This document shows, one piece after another, positions 1 through 8,227 of a stretch of DNA of 64,000 bases. The stretch comes from Butyricimonas virosa (lineage in GTDB: Bacteria; Bacteroidota; Bacteroidia; Bacteroidales; Marinifilaceae). The notes under the pieces were generated by a model. That model searched no databases, had not been told where the DNA came from, and was given only the letters and a program-made list of their open reading frames with translations. The translations under genes were made by a program, and so were the position numbers. How positions within the stretch are numbered: position 1 is the first letter of the stretch; each line of letters begins with the position of its first letter. The stretch lies in the NCBI RefSeq assembly GCF_025148635.1, contig NZ_CP102269.1, forward strand, positions 2,790,001 to 2,854,000, in the 5' to 3' direction.

Positions 1-1
1 C

Positions 2-223
2 AGTGCCGGATATTACGTGTATCTCTGGGCCGAAGTACTGGATGCTGACGCATTCCAGGCTTTCAAGTCTTCCGGGGATATTTACAATAAAGAGCTGGCA
101 GCCAAGTTTAGAAAATATGTTTTGTCTGAAGGAGGATATGCTGATCCCATGCAGCAGTATATCAAATTCCGCGGTCAGGAACCGTCGGAGGATCCTTTGT
201 TGCATAAGAGAGGATTAAAATAA
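2..223 (+). CDS. dcp: M3-family peptidyl-dipeptidase, C-terminal fragment (5' end outside window)
   Basis: This is the last 73 codons of a gene that begins upstream of the window; the frame is open from the first complete codon to TAA. The residues resemble the C-terminal end of M3 zinc metallopeptidases (Dcp/oligopeptidase A type): AGYYVYLWAEVLDAD, then a GGYADPM segment and a final RGQEPSEDPLL-RRGLK-like tail. In that family this region forms part of the helical wall of the substrate channel; the HEXXH zinc site lies upstream and cannot be seen here. Family members remove C-terminal dipeptides from peptides in the cytoplasm or periplasm, and the location cannot be judged from this fragment. 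The M3 family call is firm, the dcp symbol less so. Confidence 0.8.
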   Translation, partial: SAGYYVYLWAEVLDADAFQAFKSSGDIYNKELAAKFRKYVLSEGGYADPMQQYIKFRGQEPSEDPLLHKRGLK

Positions 224-233
224 CAGAAGAATC

Positions 234-388
234 CGTAAAGTTCGTAAGGTTTATAAAGTTTATAAGGTCTATAAAGTTTGTGAATCCTTGGGGATGATTT
301 GTTCTTGATGGCATTATTGCCGATGGAGTAGTCTGAAGGATACCCGTGGCTTTTGACTTTATGAACTTTATGGATTTTATAAACTTAT
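234..388. repeat. Inverted pair of degenerate ATAAAGTTTATAAGGT-type repeats
   Basis: Positions 234-282 carry several imperfect copies of a unit like TTTATAAAGTTTATAAGG. Positions 354-388 carry the same kind of unit in the opposite orientation (ACTTTATGAACTTTATGG...). The two blocks could pair across a 70-base spacer, just before the susC-like start codon at 393. A similar block occurs at 28816-28865. Function unknown; an intergenic repeat family or a leader structure are both possible. Confidence 0.5.
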
Positions 389-392
389 TACG

Positions 393-3300
393 ATGTGTGT
401 GCGTGTATTTGTTCTTTTGCTTTGTCTATTATCGATACAGGGTGGAAGGCTGTTTGCAGGAAAAAGGAAATGTTTTCCAGAGATACTGAGAGTTGATTCA
501 TTGGTTCGGGAAGAAAAATGTGTTGTCGTAAAAGGAGTCGTGTGTGATGCGCAAGGCGAGGCGATAGTCGGGGTCAATATTATTGAAAAAGGAACGATGA
601 ACGGGGTAACTACCGATCGGAGAGGGAAATTCTCGCTTGAGGTAGATTTACATGGAACGTTGATTGTCTCTTTTGTTGGCTATCGGACTCGGATTATCCC
701 GGTTGAAGGGAGAACCGATTTCGTTATTACGTTGGAGCATGATTATATTCTTTTGGACGACGTGATCGTGACGGCATTGGGATTGCAAAAGAAAGAATCG
801 GCCTTGTCTTACGCTGCTATCCAAGTGGATAAGGATGAATTAGTCCGGGTGAAAAATCCGAACATGATCGTGGCGTTGATGGGAAAAGTGGCCGGAATGC
901 AAGTGAACCGGAGTTCTTCGGGAATGGGAGGGGCTGTGAAAGTCGTGATGCGAGGGAACCGATCCGTGGCTGGGAATAATCAACCGCTGTACGTGATTGA
1001 CGGGGTACCCATGTTGAATGAAAGCAGTGAGCAACCTTACACGGCTATCGGGGGAACGGCTGATGCGGGAAATCGGGATGCCGGAGATGGGATTTCTAAT
1101 TTGAATCCGGAAGATATCGAGAGTATTAGCATTTTGAAAGGAGCCCCTGCTGCGGCCCTTTACGGGACACAGGCTGCCAACGGGGTTATTTTGATTACTA
1201 CGAAGAAGGGATTGGCCGGGAAACAAGAGGTTGCTTTCACTTCCAGTGTGGCTTTTGACAAGGCGATGATGTTGCCGAAGTTGCAGAATCATTACGGGAT
1301 GAGTGATGAAATCGAGAGTTGGGGAGAACGAGAGAATATAACCACGGGTAACCCGATACCCTCTTTTTTTCGAACGGGCGTGACAGCAATTCATTCTTTA
1401 TCCTTTATGACAGGGAATGAACGTGTGCAAACTTATTTTTCGTATGCTAATACCATGGGAAAAGGGATTCTAGGAAAACATGAGTTGTCAAAACACAATA
1501 TTAACTTCCGGGAAACAGCGACATTTTACGAGGGGCGTTTGAAAATAGACGGGAATGTGAATCTGTTGAGCCAGCACGTGAAAAATCGTCCTGTTCCGGG
1601 AGGATTCTATATGAATCCGTTAGTTGGTCTGTATCGCTTCCCCCGGGGAATGGATATAACCGAATATAAAGAACATTTTGAAGTATGGAGTGAAGAACGT
1701 CATTTGAACGTGCAGAATTGGCATGCCCCAACCGAAGATTTTGAGCAGAATCCATATTGGATACAGGAACGAATCACGAGCCGGGATCAACGTACGCGGG
1801 CTATTGTTTCCCTCGCGTTGAACTTGAAAATTACAAATTGCTTTTCAGTTCAGGCCCGTGGAAACGTGGATTACGTGAACGATAAATTCCGTCAAAAATA
1901 TTATGCTTCGACGGCTCCTGCGTTAGCAGGAAATAACGGACGTTATATAGATTCCGGGAACGAGCAGGTGCAAACGTACGGGGATGTGATCGGAACTTAT
2001 AAAGGAAAATTTAGTGACTTTTCGTTGGACGTGTCTTTAGGCGTCAGTATTAGCCGGAAAAAAGCCAATGAACTCCGGTACGATTCGAAAACTGCCTCTT
2101 TGAAGTTCGCAAACGTGTTCAATATTGCTAATATAAACATGAATACTTCTGCCTATATTTCCGAGCAGATTGATGCTATCCGGGAGATGCAGTCTTTGTT
2201 TATCACGACACAAATAGGTTTTCGAGATTATTTATTTCTGGATGTTTCAGCCCGGAATGACTGGAGTTCCACGTTAGCTTACACGAGCCGGGAATCAAGG
2301 GGCTTTTTCTATCCGTCCATTGGGGTTTCTTGCTTGATGAATCGGGTGTTGAAATTGCCCGAACAGGTGACGAGTGGTAAGGTGCGGGTTGCATGGAGTA
2401 AGGTTGGGAATGACATTCCTTTGTATATTACGAATCCTGTGGCTCACGTTCTGGCCGGAGGGGGAATACAGGCATCGGATGCGGCTTCTTTTGAAGAGAT
2501 GAAACCGGAGATGAGCCTGTCGGTGGAGGTGGGAACGGAATGGAAATTCTTTGACTCTCGCCTGCATATTGACTTTACCTATTATCAGACACATACTAAG
2601 AATCAGTTTTTCAAATTGCCAGCAAAAGATGGCGACGAGTATGCCTATCGTTACGTGAATGCTGGAAATATTCAGAATACAGGTGTCGAGTTGATGATCG
2701 AGGGTACTCCGGTTGAGATTAAAAATTTCAGTTGGAAAACAGGAATAAATTACGCTTTCAACAAAAATAAAGTGGTGCGTTTGCACGCCGAGTTACCCGT
2801 GTTTCAATACGGACCTTATGGTTTTTCATCCAGTTATGCGATGAAATTGAAGAAAGGCGGATCTTTCGGGGATATATACGGTAAAGCGTTCAAGCGGGAT
2901 ACAGACGGGAAAATTCTTTACGAGACGGATGGAGAACGTCAGGGATTGCCGATGATTGAAGGAGATGGGAACACGGTGAAAGTGGGAAATGCCAATCCGG
3001 ACTTCACGTTGGGATGGACGAATACTTTCTCTTGGAAGGGATTGGTGTTGAGCTTGTTGGTTGATGGTCGGTACGGGGGTAAAGTGTTGTCGCAGACACA
3101 GGCCGACATGGATATGTACGGGGTGACAAAAGTTACCGGGGATGCACGGGACAGGGGGTACGTGATGCTGGAAGGAGAGAAGATTACTAACGTGAAAGGG
3201 TTCTACAAGTCTATCGTCGGGGGACGTGCCGGGGTGACGGAATATTATATGTATGATGCCACTAATTTCCGTTTACGGGAGTTGGCTTTGGGGTACACTT

Positions 3301-3503
3301 TCCCCAAGCGCTGGATGGAGGCGACGAAGTTTTTCCGGGATGTTCAACTGGCTTTTACAGCTCGAAATCTGTTTTTTATATACAAGGAAGCGCCTTTTGA
3401 CCCGGATCTGATTCTTTCTACGGGGAATGATAACCAGGCGATAGAAGTGTACGGGATGCCCACCACGAGAAGTATGGGATTCAGTTTACGTGTCATGTTT
3501 TAA
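393..3503 (+). CDS. SusC/RagA-family TonB-dependent outer-membrane receptor (no STN domain)
   Basis: A 1036-residue outer-membrane transporter expected to import a nutrient with the SusD-like lipoprotein that follows directly. An N-terminal signal peptide (about residues 1-22) is followed by a carboxypeptidase-regulatory-like domain (about 47-120, with VKGVV...GVNI...SFVGYR). Then comes a TonB plug (about 125-240, with QPLYVIDGVPM and the SusC signature ILKGAPAAALYGTQAANGV), and the rest forms the beta barrel. Unlike the two SusC proteins further on, it has no N-terminal STN signalling domain, and no sigma/FecR pair lies beside it. Its expression is therefore probably controlled differently. 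The substrate cannot be inferred. The ATG at 393 gives a proper signal peptide. Confidence 0.93.
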   Translation: MCVRVFVLLLCLLSIQGGRLFAGKRKCFPEILRVDSLVREEKCVVVKGVVCDAQGEAIVGVNIIEKGTMNGVTTDRRGKFSLEVDLHGTLIVSFVGYRTRIIPVEGRTDFVITLEHDYILLDDVIVTALGLQKKESALSYAAIQVDKDELVRVKNPNMIVALMGKVAGMQVNRSSSGMGGAVKVVMRGNRSVAGNNQPLYVIDGVPMLNESSEQPYTAIGGTADAGNRDAGDGISNLNPEDIESISILKGAPAAALYGTQAANGVILITTKKGLAGKQEVAFTSSVAFDKAMMLPKLQNHYGMSDEIESWGERENITTGNPIPSFFRTGVTAIHSLSFMTGNERVQTYFSYANTMGKGILGKHELSKHNINFRETATFYEGRLKIDGNVNLLSQHVKNRPVPGGFYMNPLVGLYRFPRGMDITEYKEHFEVWSEERHLNVQNWHAPTEDFEQNPYWIQERITSRDQRTRAIVSLALNLKITNCFSVQARGNVDYVNDKFRQKYYASTAPALAGNNGRYIDSGNEQVQTYGDVIGTYKGKFSDFSLDVSLGVSISRKKANELRYDSKTASLKFANVFNIANINMNTSAYISEQIDAIREMQSLFITTQIGFRDYLFLDVSARNDWSSTLAYTSRESRGFFYPSIGVSCLMNRVLKLPEQVTSGKVRVAWSKVGNDIPLYITNPVAHVLAGGGIQASDAASFEEMKPEMSLSVEVGTEWKFFDSRLHIDFTYYQTHTKNQFFKLPAKDGDEYAYRYVNAGNIQNTGVELMIEGTPVEIKNFSWKTGINYAFNKNKVVRLHAELPVFQYGPYGFSSSYAMKLKKGGSFGDIYGKAFKRDTDGKILYETDGERQGLPMIEGDGNTVKVGNANPDFTLGWTNTFSWKGLVLSLLVDGRYGGKVLSQTQADMDMYGVTKVTGDARDRGYVMLEGEKITNVKGFYKSIVGGRAGVTEYYMYDATNFRLRELALGYTFPKRWMEATKFFRDVQLAFTARNLFFIYKEAPFDPDLILSTGNDNQAIEVYGMPTTRSMGFSLRVMF

Positions 3504-3515
3504 TTGGAAGAAAGG

Positions 3516-5135
3516 ATGAGAGGTTTAATCTACATGATAATAGGGGTGATATCTGTCTCTTGCACGGGGCGTTTCAAGGACTTGAACACGGATAAGGCGG
3601 GGATCACGGATGAGAATATGCAAGTCGACTTGAATCACCTGGGAATACCCTTAGACGTGATTCAGCAGGGAATCTATTTTAACTATGATTACGGAAAGGG
3701 GAAGAATTGGCCCTATCAGCTGATGCAGAATCTGAGTGCCGATATGTTTAGCGGGTACATGCACGATTACAAACCTCTAAACGGTGGAAGTCATAACTCC
3801 GATTATAACCTGCAAGACGGGTGGAACGGGACGTTGTGGGAGAATACCTACGCTTACATCATGCCTCAGATTAAACGGCTGGAGGACTCTACCCGGTTAA
3901 AATATCCTGCCGTGTATGCTGTTACTGAAATCTTGAAGGTGGAAGTGATGCATCGGGTTTCCGATTACTATGGTCCTGTTATTTACACGAGTTTCGGAAA
4001 TAAAAAAATGATTTATCAGCCGGATACCCAACAGGATGTTTATCATTATTTCCTGGATGATTTGAAGACGGCGGTGGGAATACTGGAAAATTATGTGAAT
4101 TTAGCCGACTACACGCCTGAATTTTCCCGTTTTGATTTGTTGTTGGATGGGAAGGTTGAATCGTGGATTCGGTTTGCCAACTCGTTGCGCCTGCGTCTGG
4201 CAATTCGGATGGCAATGGCCGATCCGGATAAAGCCCGGCAAGAGTTCGCGGACGCTTTAGCTGGCCCTCTCGGGGTTTTTGAAGAACCCACGCAACTGGT
4301 GGCGGTGACGACTGATGAGGAATACAGTAACCCGTTGGGCGAGATTAACCGGGTGTGGGGCGAGGTGTACATGAATGCGTCCATGGAATCTATTTTGAAT
4401 GGTTTTGACGATCCCCGGCGGGAGGCTTTTTTCGAGCCTTGTCCCGATGATGTTCTTTTGCCGGATCGGGATGGGAGGGATTCGGTGCTTATTCCTTTGA
4501 AAGGGCAGTACCGGGGAATCCGTCAGGGAACCATGTTTGCCCACACGCTTTATTCCGCTCTGTCGAAAATATACGTAAATGTCCAGACAAAACCGATTCT
4601 GATGACGGCAGCCGAGGTCTGGTTTCTGCGGGCGGAAGCCGCTTTGCGGGGATGGACTGCAGAGGACCCCAGAATTTGTTACGAGCAGGGTATCCGGTGT
4701 TCATTCTCCCAGTGGCAGGTGGCCGGCGTGGAAACTTATTTGCAGAGTGATTGTCGGGCGGCTGATTTCGAGGATGCCTTTACCCCCGAAAATAATATCA
4801 AGGCTCGTTGTCTAGTTTCCCCTCGCTGGGATGATGCCGCTTCTGACGAGATGAAATTGGAACGGATTATCACGCAAAAATGGCTGGCTGTTTTCCCGGA
4901 AGGTTGCGAGGCATGGGCAGAACAACGAAGGACTGGTTATCCGAGGTTATTCTCCGTGCGGTATAACAATAGTCGTAACGGGTGTGTTGACACGGAAAAA
5001 ATGATTCGTCGTCTGAATTATCCATCTTCAATTTTAGATAGTGATAATGGGCAATACGAGATGCTGGTCAATGCCTTGGGAGGTCCAGATCATGCCGGAA
5101 CTCCTTTGTGGTGGGATACCGGACGGAATTTTTAG
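3516..5135 (+). CDS. SusD/RagB-family nutrient-binding outer-membrane lipoprotein (SusD-like_2 type)
   Basis: A 539-residue surface lipoprotein partner of the preceding SusC, expected to form the lid that captures substrate. The frame is open from a TTG directly after the susC stop. The ATG at 3516 is preferred because it gives a short hydrophobic leader ending in a lipobox-like ISVSC with Cys16. The body has the features of the SusD-like_2 group, such as QLMQNLSADMFSGYMHDYK near the N-terminus and an ERIITQKWLAVFPEG-like region near the C-terminus. Only 12 bases separate it from the upstream stop, so the two genes are clearly cotranscribed. No terminator is evident in the 129 bases downstream. 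Confidence 0.9.
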   Translation: MRGLIYMIIGVISVSCTGRFKDLNTDKAGITDENMQVDLNHLGIPLDVIQQGIYFNYDYGKGKNWPYQLMQNLSADMFSGYMHDYKPLNGGSHNSDYNLQDGWNGTLWENTYAYIMPQIKRLEDSTRLKYPAVYAVTEILKVEVMHRVSDYYGPVIYTSFGNKKMIYQPDTQQDVYHYFLDDLKTAVGILENYVNLADYTPEFSRFDLLLDGKVESWIRFANSLRLRLAIRMAMADPDKARQEFADALAGPLGVFEEPTQLVAVTTDEEYSNPLGEINRVWGEVYMNASMESILNGFDDPRREAFFEPCPDDVLLPDRDGRDSVLIPLKGQYRGIRQGTMFAHTLYSALSKIYVNVQTKPILMTAAEVWFLRAEAALRGWTAEDPRICYEQGIRCSFSQWQVAGVETYLQSDCRAADFEDAFTPENNIKARCLVSPRWDDAASDEMKLERIITQKWLAVFPEGCEAWAEQRRTGYPRLFSVRYNNSRNGCVDTEKMIRRLNYPSSILDSDNGQYEMLVNALGGPDHAGTPLWWDTGRNF

Positions 5136-5264
5136 GAATCTTGCTTATTCTGGGGTGAGAAATAGATATTAAATTTTAAGCTATAATCGAAACTTTATCG
5201 AGTTCCTTTCGTTTCTATAGGTGTTGAAAACGAAATAAAAACGAACTTTTAAATATTTATAGTT

Positions 5265-5750
5265 ATGATGAAAGGAAATATCGGTTTAAATGCTGCAATG
5301 ATTAAATCCAGCAAAACCATTTTGAATAACCTGTTGGCTGACCATTTTGTTTTACTTGCTAAAACTTGGAATTACCACTGGAATATGAAAGGCCCGAGTT
5401 TTAGGTCTTATCACACTTTTTTGGAAGATCTTTATAACGGCTTGATTGAAGATATAGATAGTATTGCCGAACGTGTTCGTGATTTGGACGAACGTCCTAT
5501 CGGTTCTTTGAAGGGATGTTTGGAACATAATCGTATTAAAGAACATGATGATGAAAAACCACTCCCCGATGCAAAGGGAATGCTGGCAGCTTTGCTGGAC
5601 GATAATGCCGAGGTGATTCGACAAATCCGTACCGATTTGGAAACCATGGAGAAAGAAGAGTCAAAGGACTTCGGAACATCCAATTTCTTGGAAGATATGA
5701 TTGAGAAGAAAGAAAAAGTAACTTGGATGATCCGGGCCCATTTGGAATAG
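5265..5750 (+). CDS. dps: Dps-family DNA-binding ferritin-like protein
   Basis: A 161-residue protein of the Dps/ferritin-like family, which forms dodecamers that oxidise and store iron with hydrogen peroxide and protect DNA during oxidative stress or starvation. The family ferroxidase pattern is present: NYHWNMKGPSF with His38, His50 in RSYHTFLED, Glu54, then Asp65 and Glu69 in DSIAERV. By alignment to E. coli Dps these correspond to His51, His63, Asp67, Asp78 and Glu82. Length fits the family. Two ATGs occur in tandem at 5265; either could initiate. It stands alone between the SusCD pair and mutY, with a terminator-like hairpin at 5779-5812. Peroxide control would be expected but no operator was identified. 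Confidence 0.93.
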   Translation: MMKGNIGLNAAMIKSSKTILNNLLADHFVLLAKTWNYHWNMKGPSFRSYHTFLEDLYNGLIEDIDSIAERVRDLDERPIGSLKGCLEHNRIKEHDDEKPLPDAKGMLAALLDDNAEVIRQIRTDLETMEKEESKDFGTSNFLEDMIEKKEKVTWMIRAHLE

Positions 5751-5778
5751 GGATAGATTTTTTTGTTATTAGTGAATG

Positions 5779-5812
5779 AAAGGGATTGCTGTGATGGTGA
5801 TCCCTTTTGTTT
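5779..5812 (+). terminator. Terminator-like hairpin after dps
   Basis: An 8-bp stem, AAAGGGAT pairing with ATCCCTTT, with a 13-base loop, is followed by TTGTTTTG. It lies 28 bases after the dps stop codon and before mutY. Confidence 0.6.
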
Positions 5813-5872
5813 TGTGTATAGTAACCTTCTAATCCGATGTTTTTGTATCTTCGTGGCGAATAATTATATGAG

Positions 5873-6943
5873 ATGGAAGATAGAGAGATTAGCGATATAT
5901 TGATTCGTTGGTACGAGGAGAACAAGCGGGATTTACCGTGGCGAAGAACTTCTGATCCTTACTTGATCTGGATTTCGGAGATTATCCTTCAACAGACCAG
6001 GGTGGTGCAGGGGTTGGAGTATTTTAACCGATTCACGGAACGGTTTCCCAACGTGGCGGCTCTTGCCATGGCGGATGAGGACGAGGTGATGAAGTATTGG
6101 CAGGGGCTAGGGTATTATAGCCGGGCTAGGAACCTGCATGCGGCAGCCCGACAGATCATGAATGATTTTGATGGTGTTTTTCCCCGCACACGAGAAGAAG
6201 TTCTTTCGTTGAGAGGAATTGGTGATTACACAGTTGCTGCCATTTGTTCTTTTGCCTACCGGTTACCCTATGCAACCGTGGATGGGAATGTTTTCCGGGT
6301 ATTGGCCCGGTTGTTTGATATAGATTTATCTATTGACGGGGGAGAAGGGAAAAAATATTTTACGGCATTGGCCCAATCCCTGTTGGATGAACGTCGTCCG
6401 GATTTGTTCAACCAGGCGATGATGGAGTTCGGGGCGTTGCAATGCGTGCCTAAGTCACCGGATTGCGAGTGTTGTCCTCTAAACGGGAAGTGTTTGGGAT
6501 TGGCAGCCCGACGAGTGGAACGATTACCTGTGAAAAGTGGGAAGACCGTGGTGAAACCTCGTTATTTTAATTATTTGTATATACATGGGCAAGGTATGAC
6601 CCTTTTATCCAAGCGAATGGAGAATGATATTTGGCGTAATCTCTACGAGTTCCCGTTAATCGAAACGGAGTGTGCGGTTACGTGGGGGGAATTGTCCGGT
6701 ATGGCTGTTTTTCAAGAGTTATTTGATGGTATCGAAAAAGTTGAAATTACCCGGGAGTACGTGGCGAAAAAACATGTCTTGTCTCATCGAGTGATATACC
6801 CTGTATTTTATGAAATTCGGGTCGATTCTTTTTCGGAGAGTATGGGGAAATATTTGAAAGTACCCGATAATCGGGTGGGAGAATATGCTGTCTCCCGATT
6901 AATTCAGTCATATCTTGAAGTGCGGGATGGTTTGTTGTTTTAA
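5873..6943 (+). CDS. mutY: A/G-specific adenine DNA glycosylase
   Basis: A 356-residue base-excision repair enzyme that removes adenine mispaired with 8-oxoguanine. The helix-hairpin-helix glycosylase core covers about residues 20-210: the ILQQTRV motif lies near the catalytic glutamate region, LRGIGDYTVAA is the hairpin and ATVDGNVFRV contains the catalytic Asp. The [4Fe-4S] cluster motif C-x6-C-x2-C-x5-C is complete at Cys191, Cys198, Cys201 and Cys207. The C-terminal part (about 225-350) is the NUDIX-like 8-oxoG recognition domain. Length is typical. The ATG at 5873 follows a possible weak promoter element (TATCTTCG at about 5847). Confidence 0.95.
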   Translation: MEDREISDILIRWYEENKRDLPWRRTSDPYLIWISEIILQQTRVVQGLEYFNRFTERFPNVAALAMADEDEVMKYWQGLGYYSRARNLHAAARQIMNDFDGVFPRTREEVLSLRGIGDYTVAAICSFAYRLPYATVDGNVFRVLARLFDIDLSIDGGEGKKYFTALAQSLLDERRPDLFNQAMMEFGALQCVPKSPDCECCPLNGKCLGLAARRVERLPVKSGKTVVKPRYFNYLYIHGQGMTLLSKRMENDIWRNLYEFPLIETECAVTWGELSGMAVFQELFDGIEKVEITREYVAKKHVLSHRVIYPVFYEIRVDSFSESMGKYLKVPDNRVGEYAVSRLIQSYLEVRDGLLF

Positions 6944-6957
6944 GAAAAAGTTCATTG

Positions 6958-6991
6958 TTTGTCGATCGCTGTTGAAAAAAGTTTATTTTTG
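6958..6991 (+). promoter_or_regulatory. Bacteroides-type promoter directly before ECF sigma gene 1
   Basis: TTTG at 6958-6961 and TATTTTTG at 6984-6991 are separated by 22 bases and match the Bacteroidota -33/-7 consensus (TTTG, TAnnTTTG). Because the -7 element normally ends about 4 bases before the transcription start, the start would be near 6995. The ATG at 6997 would then have almost no 5' untranslated leader. Confidence 0.7.
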
Positions 6992-6996
6992 CACTA

Positions 6997-7572
6997 ATGC
7001 GAAAAAGTGATCGAGATATACTGGATGTGTTCTTGAAGAACCGTAAGGAAGGAGTTCGGATGTTGTTTGATCGATATTATCGGCCTCTCGTGCTGTATGC
7101 GGGAAGTTTGATTGACGATGATACGATGGCTGAAGATCTCGTTCAGGAATTTTTCGTGCGTTTATGGGAAGATGATTATTTGAAGCATATAGAGGAAAAG
7201 GCCTTGGTTTCTTATCTTTTTTCTTCCGTTCGGAATAGTTGTTACACTTACACGCATAAGAAGGATGTGTTGCGTATGCGGGTGGATTACACTGCTATTG
7301 ATGTGGCAGCGGATACGGCGGCAGTGTTGAACCAGGAAATTGTGGATCGGGTGGCGGCTGTTATTGCTCGGATGCCGGAACAAACGAGGAAAGTGGTGGA
7401 TTGTGTTCTGATGCGGGATATGAAATATCAGGATGCGGCAGATGAGTTACAAGTGTCATTGAACACGGTGAAAACGTTGTTGCGTAACGGGATGCGTATC
7501 TTGCGGGAAGAATTAAAGAGAGACGAAGAGTTGATTTTGTTGCTTATCATGTCCCGGTGTTTAGGTGACTAG
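6997..7572 (+). CDS. RNA polymerase ECF sigma-70 factor (SUS-locus type)
   Basis: A 191-residue extracytoplasmic-function sigma factor expected to direct transcription of the downstream fecR-susCD locus. Sigma region 2 lies at about residues 22-90 (RMLFDRYYRPLVLYAG, then AEDLVQEFFVRLWE). Region 4 with its helix-turn-helix lies at about 115-175 (MPEQTRKVVDCVLMRDMKYQDAADELQVSLNTVKT). Its FecR partner at 9367 is separated from it by an IS3-family element, whereas in the second locus sigma and FecR are only 96 bases apart. The promoter sits directly against the start codon, so the message is probably leaderless. Confidence 0.93.
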   Translation: MRKSDRDILDVFLKNRKEGVRMLFDRYYRPLVLYAGSLIDDDTMAEDLVQEFFVRLWEDDYLKHIEEKALVSYLFSSVRNSCYTYTHKKDVLRMRVDYTAIDVAADTAAVLNQEIVDRVAAVIARMPEQTRKVVDCVLMRDMKYQDAADELQVSLNTVKTLLRNGMRILREELKRDEELILLLIMSRCLGD

Positions 7573-7677
7573 GTTATCCATTATCCATTCATTTGTTATT
7601 GTTCGAGAATAGTTAACCTTTCCGTTATGGTTGCTCTACCCTTTCGCTATCTCATAAACATATCATGAACATAGCAA

Positions 7678-7728
7678 CTACATAACATGAATACTGACGG
7701 GTGTATGTGCTCCGTTCGGGTTATGTAG
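7678..7728 (+). repeat. 9-bp perfect inverted repeat downstream of sigma gene 1
   Basis: CTACATAAC at 7678-7686 is the exact reverse complement of GTTATGTAG at 7720-7728, with a 33-base spacer. It lies between the sigma gene and the insertion element. It may be a weak terminator, an RNA structure or an operator. The rest of 7573-7764 shows no gene. Confidence 0.45.
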
Positions 7729-7801
7729 GAATTTTGTAGCTGCCTGCGGGAAGGGATAGTGTATTGTCCTGAAAAAAGTTTACAGTAAACTTAGTAAACC
7801 A

Positions 7802-8227
7802 ATGTCAGAATTAAATTTACCCTCTGTTCGTCGTCGTTATTACCCTGTCAAGACGAAATTATCAGCGGTACGAGATCGAGTAATCAATGAAATGGGTTAC
7901 GCGGAAGTTCTATCCAAGTACGAGGTCAAACCCTCGACTTTTCACGTTTGGCTCCACAAGTATAAATCTCGAGTTTTATCGGAAGAACAACACAAACGCT
8001 TATCTTGGCGTAATTACAAAATGTTATACCCGATGACCGACCAAGAACGCGCCGAGCTGGAGACTTTACGGCAGGAAGTAGAGAAACAGAAAATACTCGT
8101 GGAAGCTTACGAGTTAATGCTAGAGTTAGCCAGGGAACGCCTGCACGTTGATGTAAAAAAAAACTACGAGGAGATGCTATTAGCGGGATTGTCGAGAGAC
8201 AGAAAGAACGGGGAGGTAAAGCCGTGA
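7802..8227 (+). CDS. IS3-family transposase OrfA (helix-turn-helix subunit)
   Basis: A 141-residue protein encoded by the first frame of the insertion sequence. Its N-terminal half looks like the IS3 OrfA helix-turn-helix that binds the element ends (LSAVRDRVINEMGY, KYEVKPSTFHVWLHKYKS). The C-terminal part is charged and helical (about residues 80-120), resembling the leucine-zipper multimerisation segment of the family. A run of nine A residues at 8155-8163 lies in its 3' part, and ribosomes slipping by -1 there would continue into the OrfB frame. The stop codon overlaps the OrfB GTG by the sequence GTGA. Confidence 0.9.
   Translation: MSELNLPSVRRRYYPVKTKLSAVRDRVINEMGYAEVLSKYEVKPSTFHVWLHKYKSRVLSEEQHKRLSWRNYKMLYPMTDQERAELETLRQEVEKQKILVEAYELMLELARERLHVDVKKNYEEMLLAGLSRDRKNGEVKP
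8152..8227 (+). promoter_or_regulatory. Programmed -1 ribosomal frameshift window, A9 slippery run
   Basis: The -1 frame is closed by TGA at 8149-8151, then opens at 8152. It contains nine consecutive A residues at 8155-8163 and stays open through LRGDAISGIVERQKE into the annotated OrfB start at 8224. A slip on A_AAA_AAA would produce one OrfAB fusion transposase, the known arrangement of the IS3 family. No downstream stimulatory structure was confirmed. Confidence 0.75.

Noticed and set aside
840..1394. Minus-strand open frame of 184 codons inside the first susC gene
   Set aside because: It is antisense to a well-supported gene, is rich in His/Arg/Ser as expected of a shadow frame, and has no recognisable domain. 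The same applies to minus-strand frames at 14694-15245 and 31565-32125.
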